Of a DNA stretch of 64,000 nucleotides, positions 44,536 to 55,587 are shown in pieces. A program made the position numbers and the translations under genes. The stretch spans positions 3,782,001 to 3,846,000 of the forward strand of contig PYIU01000007.1 in assembly GCA_003415625.1 (NCBI GenBank), read 5' to 3'. Below the pieces are notes generated by a model. It searched no databases. It saw only the letters and a program-made list of their open reading frames with translations, and had not been told where the DNA came from. How positions within the stretch are numbered: the stretch's first letter is position 1; every line of letters begins with the position of its first letter. This DNA is from Aquanectria penicillioides (taxonomy: Eukaryota; Ascomycota; Sordariomycetes; Hypocreales; Nectriaceae).

Positions 44536-46069
44536 TTATAAGCCAACGAAAAACAGCGCAGCCCCCAGCAACAGGCCGCCAGTCAGGCACTGGATTTTTT
44601 GCGCGCTTCCACCGTTGTCCTTTGCAGTAGCCGATGCACTGCTCGCTGCCGTCTGGGATGCGCTTGAAGGTGTTACCGATGGGTTCTCCTCCTTGAAAAC
44701 ACGGTCGGTCGACTTGGCTGTGCTCGTGGAGAAGGTTGAGGTAGAATCGGCCGTCTTGGACTGGGACGACGAGGAGGAAGTCGTCGACGAAGGGCCCGCA
44801 TCTTCGATAAAGGGCTTAATGATGCACTGCTTCATCAATTTGTTGTCCTGGTACGAACTAGATGAACCCGTAGGTGTCAAGGTGAGGACGTAGGAAAATC
44901 CGAAGCTACCAGCTCCCCAGCCAACAAATCCGATCAAGACGTCCGAGTTCGCACTGATGGCCTTGTTCTGGGCGCAAAACTTCGTCATGCACTTTTTGGT
45001 GGTTAGCACCATCCCAACACCCATCACATTTCTAGACATCACTTACCGAATCATCCATCGATGCACCCGATTCCGAGATGATAGCCTTGCGCTTGTTCTT
45101 CCTCAACCAGGCAGCCATCTCTTCAAAGGCCTTGACGTTGTCCGTAGTGCATTCAGAGTATGTTCCCGAGTTGTTGATATCCAGATACTTGTGAAGGTCC
45201 AGAACCAATCCATCCTTGCTGCCGTCGGGGTTCGAAATAGCGGCCAAGGCATCCGCGCTGCCGGTCGACACAAAGGTTTCGACGCTCGCAAAGTTGGTAC
45301 CGGGCAGGAGAATGATTTGCTTCTCGGCGCCAGCTTTTCGGATCGCGGTGACGGCTTTTTGGCAGGTATTCGCCCAAATCTTAATGTCCAAATCATGGGG
45401 CTCGTTCATGAGTCCAAAGATCATCTTCTCCTCCTTGGCGTACTTTGTTGCAATTTGAGTCCATAAGTTGGCGAAAGTATCATCCGAAGGTCCCCCTTGC
45501 CCAATAATTCCACCATCATATCGTGCAAAGTTGTGCAGGTCAATCATGCAGTAGGCGCCAGCGTCCAGGCAGGCTTGCACGAGCTTGTCGTATTGAGCGA
45601 ATCTCTTGGAATCAAGGGCGCCGATCTTCTCGTTGACGATAAACTGCCATGAAGTGGCTTTCGGTGGGTTAGAGATGCGATTGCATGTGCAGGTAAGATC
45701 TTCAACTCACGGAGACGGAAGGTATTCATGCCCGAATCCTTCACAAAGTGCTTCATCTGACCAGCACCATCGCCGCCGCCATACTCGGTCAACGGGATCT
45801 GGACGATGTCTGAGAAGGGACAGCTTCCCTGTCAATGGAATTAGTGAGAGCTCTCAAGCTACATGAGGCATGGAAAATGAGTCGGCATACATCAATGTCA
45901 CAGCCAAAATCGATACCTGGAATTGCAATCCCCTTTTACAGCTGTTAGTTGAGTCAAAGCGAACTATTGCAGTACTATCAGGGAAGAAGAAACACACCAG
46001 ATATTGGATTTTAGCAAATGCACTGGGCGCAAGAGCCAGCAAAGCAAAAAAGGTAGACCTTGCGCGCAT
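44536..46069 (-). CDS. GH5 endo-beta-1,4-glucanase with probable GPI-anchor tail
   Basis: Five exons (46069-45998, 45932-45891, 45828-45711, 45657-45047 and 44991-44536) give 432 aa. A signal peptide (MRARSTFFALLALAPSAFA) leads to a GH5 barrel: GIDFGCDIDGSCPF, NTFRLPTSWQF, YCMIDLHNFARYDGG, the acid/base Glu in FGLMNEPHD and the nucleophile Glu in AIISESGAS, then a C-terminal CMTKFCAQN with paired cysteines. Instead of a cellulose-binding module, the protein continues in a Ser/Thr-rich linker of about 80 residues and ends with a small-residue site and a hydrophobic tail (IQCLTGGLLLGAALFFVGL), the layout of GPI-anchored wall proteins. It hydrolyses cellulose or mixed glucans, perhaps at the cell surface. 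The very short second exon (42 bases) is supported by frame and by the family sequence. Confidence 0.92.
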
Positions 46070-48176
46070 GGTCTTTGAGGAACGGTGGGGACACCGATGA
46101 GTTTAGACGTAGGCGGCGGATTCAATCGGGAAGCGGAACGGCGAGTGTGGAGGATTTCAAAGGCGACAAAACTGAAGAAGACTGGGCCAACTATGCGAGC
46201 AACACCAACCAGAGACACAGAGCTGAACGAGTGGACGGACGATTAACAAACCCAGAAGAAAAACCACAGGCTGGCAATTATCGCTGATCCAACATCATCA
46301 AACGAGGGACGACGGCAGGATGGATGATGGATGGAAGGACGGGATGCGGAGCAGGGTTATAGCGCCCCTATTGGGGCGAGAACTCCAGATGAACGCCTGC
46401 TGCTTACGGCCTGCGGCTGAGCCTTGCCTCGTTCTTTTAATTCAATTGACGAGACGTGAACTCGTGTTCCAACTTAGCGTGACTTGCTCGACCCCTAGTT
46501 TGTTCGTATTCACAAATAGGCGTGAGGCTCCACCAGAGACGAAGCGGTTGTCGTTTCGCCGACGAGTGTACTCCGTACGAAGCTGCAACCGCCACTGGGC
46601 CGTTCTCGTGATCACATCACAGGGTAAGGAGCCGGAGCTCGCGTCCAAGACTCGCCTGCAACACGCCCGGAAACCTCGTCCAAGGTTCCTCTGATATGCA
46701 ATAGCGAGCAAAGACAGATGCCCCGGCCGCCCAGGCTCTGGGGGGGGGCCCCTGAAATCACATCGTCCATGTAGGTAATATCCCTCCCCGTCCGTGCATT
46801 CTTTAGGGCTTAGTATCGGGTGGTTTGCCGAGTTGATGCGCCTAGTTTGATGACCTGGCGTTTCCCAAGCGACAAGGCGTCAAGGCCTGTCGTGACGATA
46901 ATAGTGCGATTCCGTTTGGTCAACTAACGGCGACGCTATTCCTGAAAGCGAAGCTCGAGCTGACTGAGGACCGCTTTGGGCTAGGACATATCCACAACGA
47001 GGTCCTTGCTGCGCCTTGGCAATTGGCTACACTGGCTTCAAGGGTTCCAAGGGTTCCCAGTGCGTGCTCAAAGTGCGTGCTCAGAGTGCTGCGTGCTTCT
47101 TCAAGGGAACGCAATAGCGCCGTTGTTGAATCAGCCTTGCATTGATAACGAACGTCACCGTCTTCATCTGGCCTGGCCGCAGTTCCGGTCCGCGTGGCGC
47201 CGAATGATCTCCCGTGCCTCAAGCCCGCCTCCGCACTATCGCCAGAGGTGGCTTCAGTGATTACCGCATGGTAAATCTTTAGATCCAGCAGGCTGTCTGT
47301 TTTATGCATTTTCTTCTGTGGTAGGACTCTCCCTTGAAGCCAAAGCGCCCATAGTGTCGCGGCGAAAATATTCCTACGCAGACAAGGCTAATGAGCCGAC
47401 CGACATGTTCAGCCTTTTTCGGGTCTAGGCTCTAGCACGCACCGTATCTGTCATCTTAGCGGGGCTTCAGTGCTTTTGTTGTTCATCAAAATAATCTCTG
47501 GGCCACGGGCGGATACGCAGATCTTCTTGTCTCGAGGCACGGGACATTTACTGTTTTCCTCTAGACGAATGCATACATACGTCCGAATCGATGACCACGC
47601 CAGCCGTCTGATAACCCAGGAATAGAACATTGATGACAGCATAATAGACCATGCTATCACAAGCAAAGATTTATTCTAGTGAAGGAATGCTCACCGCAGG
47701 GAAATGAAACTCCCACGACGTTCTCACGTCACTCCGTTTGACCCACTCTCGTCTGTTGAAGCTGACCCAGGCCCCTGAGGTATTATTCCAATATCCATCA
47801 CGGAGATGCACCCCTAGGTACTTCTGTGCGCTAACTCTACCAGCACATCACAATGAGGTGGTGACAGATCGACTGACAGCAGAAAACATGATAGGTCAAG
47901 GACAACCAAGATGACAGTCCCTGATTGATTTTCCGACACAATATCGTCGCCATTGAAAATATTCTTGTCTTTCAGCACTACGTCAGTGAAGTATGAGGGT
48001 TTGATCTAGGGAGCGGCATCGCAGGCACAGAACACAAACAAACCAAAGTGCTATATCTTGAAGTAGAGAAAAAGGCACAAGCAAAGGTCTCGCCGTCTCG
48101 TGAAGCATTTGTAATGGAGTATCATCTTTTTGATGGAAAGGACATCATTTTTGCAAATGATTGATTTCAAACCATT
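46070..48176. other. Long gene-poor spacer
   Basis: 2.1 kb with no recognised coding, RNA or repeat signal. It includes a G9 C4 homopolymer run at about 46740-46752 and an ACTAAC-like CT-rich stretch, but nothing that forms a gene. It is the longest empty stretch in the window. Confidence 0.55.
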
Positions 48177-49166
48177 CTACCACTTGCTGCTGATGTCCTT
48201 TTCAATCCGCTCGAAAACTCCAGGGCCTTGTTTGCCCAATCCGGTGCCAACAGCTACAGCATAGGCTCCCACAGCCCTCATTCTACGAAATCCATCCCCG
48301 TCTCGAACGCCGCCGACTCCGATGATCCGAATGTGAGCCAACTCCGGCGCCTCGTCAAGGAGCTTTCGTATCGTCGACACATTGCCCAGCGCAAGAGGGT
48401 GGAGCGGCGGACCAGCCATGCCACCCACACCACCCCGAGGCAGTTGGGGTATTAAATCATTGGCAATATCCTCCTCGAGGATGAGGCACGAACCAAGAGT
48501 ATTTGTTGCCGTAATAAAGCTCAAGGACGAAGCAACGGGTTTCAAGGCAGATACAAGATTCAAAAACTGTTCGTGATAAGTGTACGGCGGAGTCTTGATG
48601 CCGATAGGCAGACTCGGCTCACTAGGCAGCAGGGAAAGGTATTTCGCCAGGGCGACCCCATCATACGCCGGTGGTGGGCCTCCGGGAATGTTCGGGCAAC
48701 TAAGGTTAATCTCCATCGCCAGTGAGAATGGCAAATCCAGCGCAGCAGCCTTGATAAGCTCGTGGCATTTCTGAATGTCTTCAGGAGACCCAGTGACGCT
48801 GATAACGAAAGTCTTGCGTAACTCTGGGTGCATCTGAGCCATCTCTTTTATAAAACCCAGATATCCATCGAGCGGGATGGGGCTGTAGCCAAGATTGTTT
48901 AGACTGGCTGTAGCCTCCTCCGTGTGACCAATGGGTGGTTCAGGCCCAGAAGATGTTCCTTTATTTGGCTTGCCACTACCTGATTCAAAGAAAAGGTACT
49001 GATGACTGGCGTGCTGATGATCGAAACCCTTGACGAGAGAAGTTCGAGTGGTGACAGCTCCCGTCGATGGGGACGTCAAGACGGCCAGAAGATCTTCCAG
49101 GCGTGTGGCCCATGGCGTCGCCGAATTGAGAAGCGGAGGACTAATTACCAGCGGAGGAGGAGCCAT
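48177..49166 (-). CDS. Dihydroorotate dehydrogenase, class 1A (cytosolic) type
   Basis: Single-exon FMN barrel enzyme of 329 aa. It reads MAPPPLVISPPLLNSATPWATRLEDL, a typical start, GFDHQHASHQ, LGYSPIPLDGYLGFI, AMEINLSCPNIPGGPP (the catalytic Cys of class 1 enzymes in place of the Ser of class 2), GIKTPPYTY, FITATNTLGS, GGVGGMAGPPLHPLAL, IIGVGGVRDGDGFRRMRAVGAYAVAVGTGL (phosphate/FMN site). Class 1A enzymes oxidise dihydroorotate with fumarate in the cytosol, whereas filamentous fungi normally make uracil with a mitochondrial class 2 enzyme. It has no mitochondrial targeting sequence or membrane helix. It may be an accessory paralogue of horizontal origin, as in yeasts, or have another dihydropyrimidine-like substrate. 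It lies 236 bp downstream of the epimerase-like gene on the same strand. Confidence 0.9.
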   Translation of the reverse strand: MAPPPLVISPPLLNSATPWATRLEDLLAVLTSPSTGAVTTRTSLVKGFDHQHASHQYLFFESGSGKPNKGTSSGPEPPIGHTEEATASLNNLGYSPIPLDGYLGFIKEMAQMHPELRKTFVISVTGSPEDIQKCHELIKAAALDLPFSLAMEINLSCPNIPGGPPPAYDGVALAKYLSLLPSEPSLPIGIKTPPYTYHEQFLNLVSALKPVASSLSFITATNTLGSCLILEEDIANDLIPQLPRGGVGGMAGPPLHPLALGNVSTIRKLLDEAPELAHIRIIGVGGVRDGDGFRRMRAVGAYAVAVGTGLGKQGPGVFERIEKDISSKW

Positions 49167-49402
49167 ATTTACAATTGCAATGGACTTGTCAGTCGTGAAG
49201 ATGGATGAGTGTGATAAGGTGAGGGGTTAGTTTGCAGCGATCTTGAAGCTTGAGATAACGAATGCGGGTTATGTAAGCTGAAGAATTGGAGATGCTTCAA
49301 CAAAATGTGGGTTGAGCGGGCGTGGTACTACCGGTATCATAACTAGCCATCATATTTTGATACTCAATTTTATCCCACTATACACCGGACTGATCCTGTC
49401 CA

Positions 49403-50737
49403 TCAGAGGTTCTGGAGAATTAACTCAACCTCCGCGTCAGCTACTTCCAGAATGTGACGCGCGGGATATCGCGGCTGCCACCCTAGAGCCTCGCCGTGTT
49501 TTGCCGCAAATGTGCACCTAAACAAATCACGATGAGATAAGAATTCTCGACAAGAGTTGGGAGATCCAACCTACTTCCCACCGAGTTGGACCCGGACAAG
49601 CTCCTTGGGAGAGCCTAATGCATCCGCCATGCAGACAAGGGCGGCCTCGTCCGCAAGTGTTACCTCGGCATCCTCAATAACTCCTCGACGGGTCAAAGAC
49701 TGAGCCATGGCATCGTATAAATCATCCCAAGCAACGCTGCCAGCAGCCGCCAAGTAATATCCATTTGGTCCATACCCGGGGTTCTTTTCTTCAATAATGT
49801 TCCTCAAAATGGCAAGGTACATTGAGGCCGTATCGTCGATGTGCGATACCGGCCAGGTCTGAAATAAATTAGCGTCATCGCGCGATGTTTAGTATCGGCA
49901 ATGTCTTACTGGATGATCTGAGTCTACTCGGTAGACTCTCTGTGCAGCCTTAGCGGCCTTGACAATGGCGACAGTCTGGATGGAGATGGGATTGCCGAAA
50001 CCTCGACCCTTGCCGTCTATATTCACATTCAATAATTAGCAGGATCGTCTCCCATAATACTAAAGTCATTACTTACAAACAATGCAAGGCACGAAAATGT
50101 AGCTTCGTACACCCTCCGATTCAGCGAGTTCAATGACGGTATTGTTCGTATCAACAGCCTGTTGCATAATTAGCGATTCCACTTCGAAAACGGCAAATGC
50201 GGGATCTCAAACCTGTTGCAACAACGCGTAGGGTGCACGTTGACTCTTCTGTAATTCATGCAAATTCGGGTCATTGTCAAACACCTGTTTGTCTGTGGCA
50301 GCGCCGGCAAGTCCTGAAAAGATCTTGGCACCGCTAGTCTTTCGTATAGTTAGCAAAAACCCCAACCTGCAACATATGTTTCCTAGACTTGTAGGAGCAC
50401 ATACATGAAGAAAATGAACTTCAAACCCTGTCTCTTTCTTTAGCTTGGACAGCGCTTTTATGAAATGCGGCTGAGCTACTGCAGTTAACGCATCAATCAG
50501 CCAGAACACCACCGAAATCTGATGCTCAAGAATGTTGCGTTCAACAGAAGCTTGGTCGAATGGATCAAAAGTCAACGGCTCTGCTCCGTATTCCTTGACA
50601 GCCTCTTCTTGCTTATCATTTCTCACCAATGCAAATAATTTTGACTGGGATTGGAAAGATTCAGCACCAAGCTGCGCAAGTACTGTGCCACCGAGATAAC
50701 CAGAGGCGCCTGTGATAAGCACATTTTTGGGCGACAT
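49403..50737 (-). CDS. NAD(P)-binding epimerase/NmrA-like protein (extended SDR)
   Basis: Six exons (50737-50405, 50338-50213, 50158-50077, 50016-49910, 49858-49575 and 49517-49403) give 348 aa, and every junction is GT-AG and in frame. It starts KNVLITGASGYLGGTVL (Rossmann GxxGxxG) and continues with FALVRNDKQEEAV, a DPFDQASVERN segment, IFVPCIVYGKGRGFGNPIS (the Tyr-x-x-x-Lys-type region reads YGKGRGFG), WPVSHIDDTASMYLAI and a C-terminal LGWQPRYPARHILEVADAEVEL. Domain order and length match fungal NAD-dependent epimerase/dehydratase-like proteins. The substrate is unknown. The last exon is easily missed because a stop follows the donor at once, but its frame and the family-like ending support it. 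The start is at MSPKNV; the in-frame GTG upstream was rejected. Confidence 0.9.
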
Positions 50738-52292
50738 TTTGCGATATTGTGTTGAATTCTGGCACACCCAGTGGCTAGAATCAAGGTGGAATTACTGCTC
50801 AAATCCTTGTCCCTAAATAGATGAATGCTCGCCTTATATACCTATCGTTATTTAAGTTGACGTGGCTTACAAATTCACCAATTCTTGTTTCGTCCGGCGC
50901 CGGACCCGAGCCGGGGCATTATTTGACCGACAATGGAGGGGCCGGATCCATACTTCATCCAGGCAAATCAACATAATCATCCATCGCCAATAATGCATTC
51001 GGCCGGGACGGAGAAACTATTTTTTAGCAATCGTATGAGATGATGGGCAGTTTCGGTTTCCCCTCTAGTCATCTGGGCGATTGAAGTACCATCAGCGGTT
51101 AGGATACGACCATCGTGTTGCAGAGTTTCAGGCCACCTATTTCACGTGTGATCATCCCCAATATCCTTCATTTGGAGGTATATCAAACAGGAAAGACTCT
51201 CACAAACATTAAGGCGTCGGACAGAATGGTTGTCGGTACTACGTATCGCGCCCATGTTGAGAGGGTCGAATTCATGAAGGTGGAGATCCCAATGTTGAAC
51301 GCTGTACACAAGCTATTCAAACCCACCGGTAGTTTCAAGAATGATGATGTCCGTGGCAATTCTGCAACAAACACCTACGGAGATATCCGCGCAAAATAAT
51401 GGACCAGGTAAATTCGAATTCTCTTGTCAAAAAAAAAGACAAATACTGAAGCAAAGCGAGCCAACGACGGTTTCTGTGACGAAGAGTGCTATACATTTAG
51501 GCCTCCAATAAGCGTCACGCAATGTTGTTCCTTCCTTTGAGATCGGTTCTTGATATAACACAGTTATCGTTGCGCTTGGTCTATTTCCGAGTTCTTGCTC
51601 TTGAACGTGTAGCAGTACCACTTGGTCAATCTCTTATTGCAAGATCGAATCTCATTCCCTGGCGTTGGTTTATTCGGCTTTTTAACTCCCCTTCCGATGA
51701 GCATGAATTCCCCGGCAGGGTCCCTTCATTTGGCTGGATGCAAGGGCTTGTCTCACGCACCAGTGGCCAATAACAAGCCGACAACTTGACTGTCAGCTGT
51801 GGGCGGTGGAGCAAGCTGACAATTGGAATGTCTCGAGTTCTAGTATTCCGTTTTTCTCTGGAGACCACGGTTGGTCAAAAGCAAGAATGACCACTCCCGA
51901 CGAGGTTCCACATGAGTGCGAGGGCATTGGTGAAGCCAAACCGGACATGGCGGGAATTGGAGTAAGGCTAAGGTACTAGACGACGACTACCTATTGATGT
52001 AGTACTAATATATAGTCCAAATCTTGCTCAGATTCAAAGGGATGCGCACTTGTTGTCACCGGCTGTCATGTGCGGGACACATCGATTTATATCATTTGCA
52101 TTTGATCTTTGATACAGCCAGCTTTGTCAGGTAAGTACCAAACTATTATCTTGATGCAATTGTTGACTTAGCCATGAGTTGAAGCATCTCAAATTGTGCT
52201 GCGCTGGTCTACTGGACGTGCACAGCAACCACGGTTGAACGAGATGACATGAAACGGCCTGTCAACAAAAGATCCGTGGGACTCTAAGGTAC
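50738..52292. other. Gene-poor spacer
   Basis: About 1.55 kb. Small frames at 51115-51399 and 51522-51773 show no recognisable domain. No RNA or repeat is evident. Confidence 0.5.
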
Positions 52293-52928
52293 CGCATCAC
52301 CTATATTTATGCTATCATATTTCTAGCCTTGAATATTTTGCCTGAAATCCCTCTGGATGAGTGGACTCTATGAAGCAAAGAGTTACCCCATTGCTACAGA
52401 ACCACTGGAGTGGCTACAGGGAGTGCCCACTACCCGACTGCAGATAAGACTTATGTAGCGGTCACAGCAATTTGGCTCCTCGTCGTCATGTTTGGTACGG
52501 CTTTTGCCGGAGTTCGTTATCGTAGGCTGTTGACGATCCTGAGCGCATTGCAGTTCCCTCTACACCTGTACGTGATGATTGCAGGACGCCTTGCCAACCA
52601 AGATCACCTTGAGGGCGAAGAGACCGAGAATGGCTGGGATTTTGGCCAAACTACTTCCACGATGTTACTTGGGACAGCTATTTTTGAACTATGGAAAAAG
52701 CTTCTTGAATACCGCCGGGTTGAAAAGGAATTGAGACACAAGGCTAGCGAAGCATCAAACAGCGACAAGGCTGAGGCGGAGAGGGCGATCCCAAATCATC
52801 AGATTGATAGCACTGGGGCGCAGCTGAAGGAGACTTCGGCTCGAATATCTAGTAATCAGATCGGAACAGAGGAGCATGGTGATTTTCCATTGCGAGAAGT
52901 AATTAGCGCATGCCTCCCGATGACATGA
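52293..52928 (+). pseudogene. Remnant of a multi-spanning membrane protein
   Basis: A frame open on both sides of a TGA at 52371-52373. The upstream part (ITYIYAIIFLALNILPEIPLDEWTL) and the downstream part (YPTADKTYVAVTAIWLLVVMFGTAFAGVRYRR, HLYVMIAGRLANQDHLEGEETENGWDFGQTT) look like successive helices of one fungal integral membrane protein of unknown function, followed by a charged C-terminal tail. There is no ATG in a suitable place and no earlier helices upstream, so the N-terminal half is missing. I treat it as a truncated, dead gene. An alternative is a short intron across the TGA, but no good donor/acceptor pair was seen. Confidence 0.5.
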
Positions 52929-53432
52929 CAAGGCTCGCAGATGGGTCGCGAATTTGGTTTGTTCAAGCCGCAAGCAAAGGCTATGAATTTGCAATGTCAT
53001 ATAGTCATCATGTAACTTACACAGACAAGCGAAAATCCAAATTTAGGCGATATCCGGACATGCATGCACGTAGCTACGCCAAGCTTAAGCGTCTACGCTC
53101 GGCGACCCGTATCTCGGGGATCACCTACATAGTAAGCATCACTGCCACCAAGGCTGCACATTCGAGTGTCCGCCAACCAATCTGCCCACAGAGTGCATCG
53201 CCTATGCATTGGCTGACGCTCGAAGCTGTGTACCAAGAACAATTTGCCTGAGGCATAAATCTTTCATTGCTTCTCTGACGTAGCCTCGACATCTAAATGT
53301 GTCCTCGCAGCGCCCGCCATCAATCTCGATTGTATTGCTGAAGTCTCATCTGAAGGCCATTCAAGACACTGTTGAATTTTGCTCGCCGCTACAATCACCA
53401 CTCCGCTAGCCACAAAATACTTTCCATCCAAC
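52929..53432. other. Intergenic spacer
   Basis: About 500 bp upstream of the BTB gene; no recognised feature. Confidence 0.45.
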
Positions 53433-54460
53433 ATGTCTTTTGGCCAGGCGTTCGGAACCAGCTGGGGTAATAACATCAGCAACCAACGGACCTCGGATCA
53501 ATTCACCTCACCAACCATGATGCCAACAGCTCGCCAAGGTAATTGTCAGTCTCAAGTGCAGCAGCCAACCACAGACCCCTTTAAAGAAATGAGTGTCGCC
53601 CTTGCCAGGTCGGTTACCAGGCTCTTTAAGCTATTGAAGCACTAACTGTAGAACAGACTGCTCGCAAGTGGCTCCTACTCTGACCTGACAATCAAGTGCG
53701 GCGACGATCGATATCGGGTGCATCGAGCTATCATCTGTCCCCGATCCACGTTTTTTGAAGCCGCGTGTAATGGCTCTTTCAAGGTTCTTGCCTATGTCCT
53801 GGTCTGGCAATACTCGATAAGTAAATCGTTGGCTAATTGCTGGACTAGGAAGCAAGGACTGGGGAAATTGATCTCCCCGACGATGATCCAGCGGCAGTGA
53901 AGATGATGATCCACTACTTCTACCACCTTGACTACTCAGTAGTGGCAAAACATTTAGTGGAAGATGAAGGAATTTCCTGGCCAGAATGGAAAACGGTTGC
54001 CGAAGATGAACAGATGCCTCCGTACCCATTTCTCTTGCAATCTCCGATCAGCACTGAGGATGGCAATTCAACGCTAAGAAAGAAAAATAAGCGGCGTATC
54101 AAAAGTGCTATCTCAACCCCAACAGCCCCTAAACCACCTTCAAATCTCACGTTACATGCTAAGGTCTACGCCCTGGGAGAAAAATATGACATTAAGGGTC
54201 TTAAAGTGCTGACTGTTAGGAAGTTTGCAGAGGAGGTGAATGATTACTGGGATAGCGACGAGTTTTTATCTGCGATTCAAGAGGTGTACACTTCCACGTT
54301 GGATCACGATCGGCCAATGCGGGATATTGTTGTCAGAACATTGATCGAGCACTCAAGCTTACTAGACAAGACATCGGTCCAAGAGGTAGTGAAGCGCCTT
54401 GGTTTGGCGTTTGACCTTTTGATGCACTTTAGAAAGCTTGGCAAAGACCGATTTCACTAG
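53433..54460 (+). CDS. BTB/POZ domain protein
   Basis: Three exons (53433-53608, 53657-53783 and 53849-54460) give 304 aa. The first 60 residues are polar and Gln/Thr-rich. The BTB domain then reads SGSYSDLTIKCGDDRYRVHRAIICPRSTFFEAACNG (the classic DLTI...VHR...FF pattern), FKEARTGEIDLPDDDPAAVKMMIHYFYHLDY, with a long insertion (a Lys/Arg-rich KKNKRRIK segment that may be a nuclear signal), and LHAKVYALGEKYDIKGLKVLTVRKFAE, a BACK-like helical continuation. BTB proteins of this fungal type are substrate adaptors or dimerisation modules; the partner is unknown. Both introns are canonical and needed to link the conserved pieces. The start is the first ATG; an in-frame TTG before it was not used. 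It is intact among decayed neighbours. Confidence 0.9.
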
Positions 54461-55587
54461 TATAAGATTATTCTTCCATATTTTGTTCCGATAGGAAAGC
54501 ACTATGCGGTGGTGGAAAGCATTCCGCTTTTCTCTTTTTCTTTTCCTTTTTCTTTTCTATACTGTTTCTGTGCTGTTGGGCGGGGTTTCATGGCGGCGGT
54601 CTGGTTCAAGTAATCATCATATTGCGGATTGCACTTCGATGGTTATGAAAGAGAGCAGAAAGCCTCAAATTCGATAAACAACATTGATCTATGTGAAGCT
54701 ATTATGTGCAAGATGATAATGTTATGTCGTCATCATCTTTCCATGGTATTCCTTGCAATCTTCAGTTGGACGTCAGAGACGTGACAGCAGCTCCTCATCA
54801 GCATGAATGCCTCTTTAAACACGAAATAATCAACAATTGATCAACTGTTGAGAGCCTGCGACTAGAAGCCAACGCTTCTAGGGGCGAAATATCGGCCCCT
54901 TTCATCAGAACTTTATCTTGCGGGGATCAGTTACACTGCGCGTGGTGATAAGCAGGGCTCGATAGGTTCTAATCACATGTACAGGGTAGGATCATCGAGT
55001 GTTCTCCAATGAGTGCTAGGTTGGGCTTTGCAATTTAGTCTAAGTAAGTTCAACACCCCACTCGTCTCTATTTCAGGCCCTAAAATGATCACTTGAATCT
55101 TGTTTTGTGTCTCCTTTCCTTGTTGCATGCGATCATAAAGGCTATCTTGCAGTCAATGTACTCAGCATGGCGACGTCTGTGATTATCCTGCGTCAAGAGC
55201 GCCTCATTTTGGTCGAAAGCAGCAGTATCGAGAACCCGAAGCTAAACTGGGTATGTCACACCCGACCGCAGTAGTGCTTCGAGAAGAGCATCGAGTAGAC
55301 TTGAAATCGAGCTTAGTTGATGCCAATGGTCCTAGGTGCTCTAGAAGCCCTGGCCAAGACGGCCCAGGCTGGAGAAACAGGACATTCGGCCACCAAAGCA
55401 GCTAGCATCAACCGATTGCGCCCTGAAATCAAAAGCAAGCCTGACCAACCAACCTTTAATCTATAGTTCCCATTGTGCCTCTCCAATCAACCCAGTCATC
55501 CGAGGCCTTTTTCACAATTCCTACCTCATCCCCTACAGGAATGTTTGTAGGTGCCAAGACTATTTCACCATCAGTTTCACCATCAAC
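54461..55587. other. Spacer, possibly the lost 5' part of the next regulator
   Basis: 1.1 kb without a clear gene. It should contain the zinc-cluster exon of the regulator relic downstream, but I could not recognise it. The T-rich pyrimidine stretch near 54520-54560 is the only low-complexity element. Confidence 0.45.

Noticed and set aside
51115..51399. 94-codon plus-strand frame
   Set aside because: Protein-like in composition but with no start context, introns or known pattern. Not enough to call.
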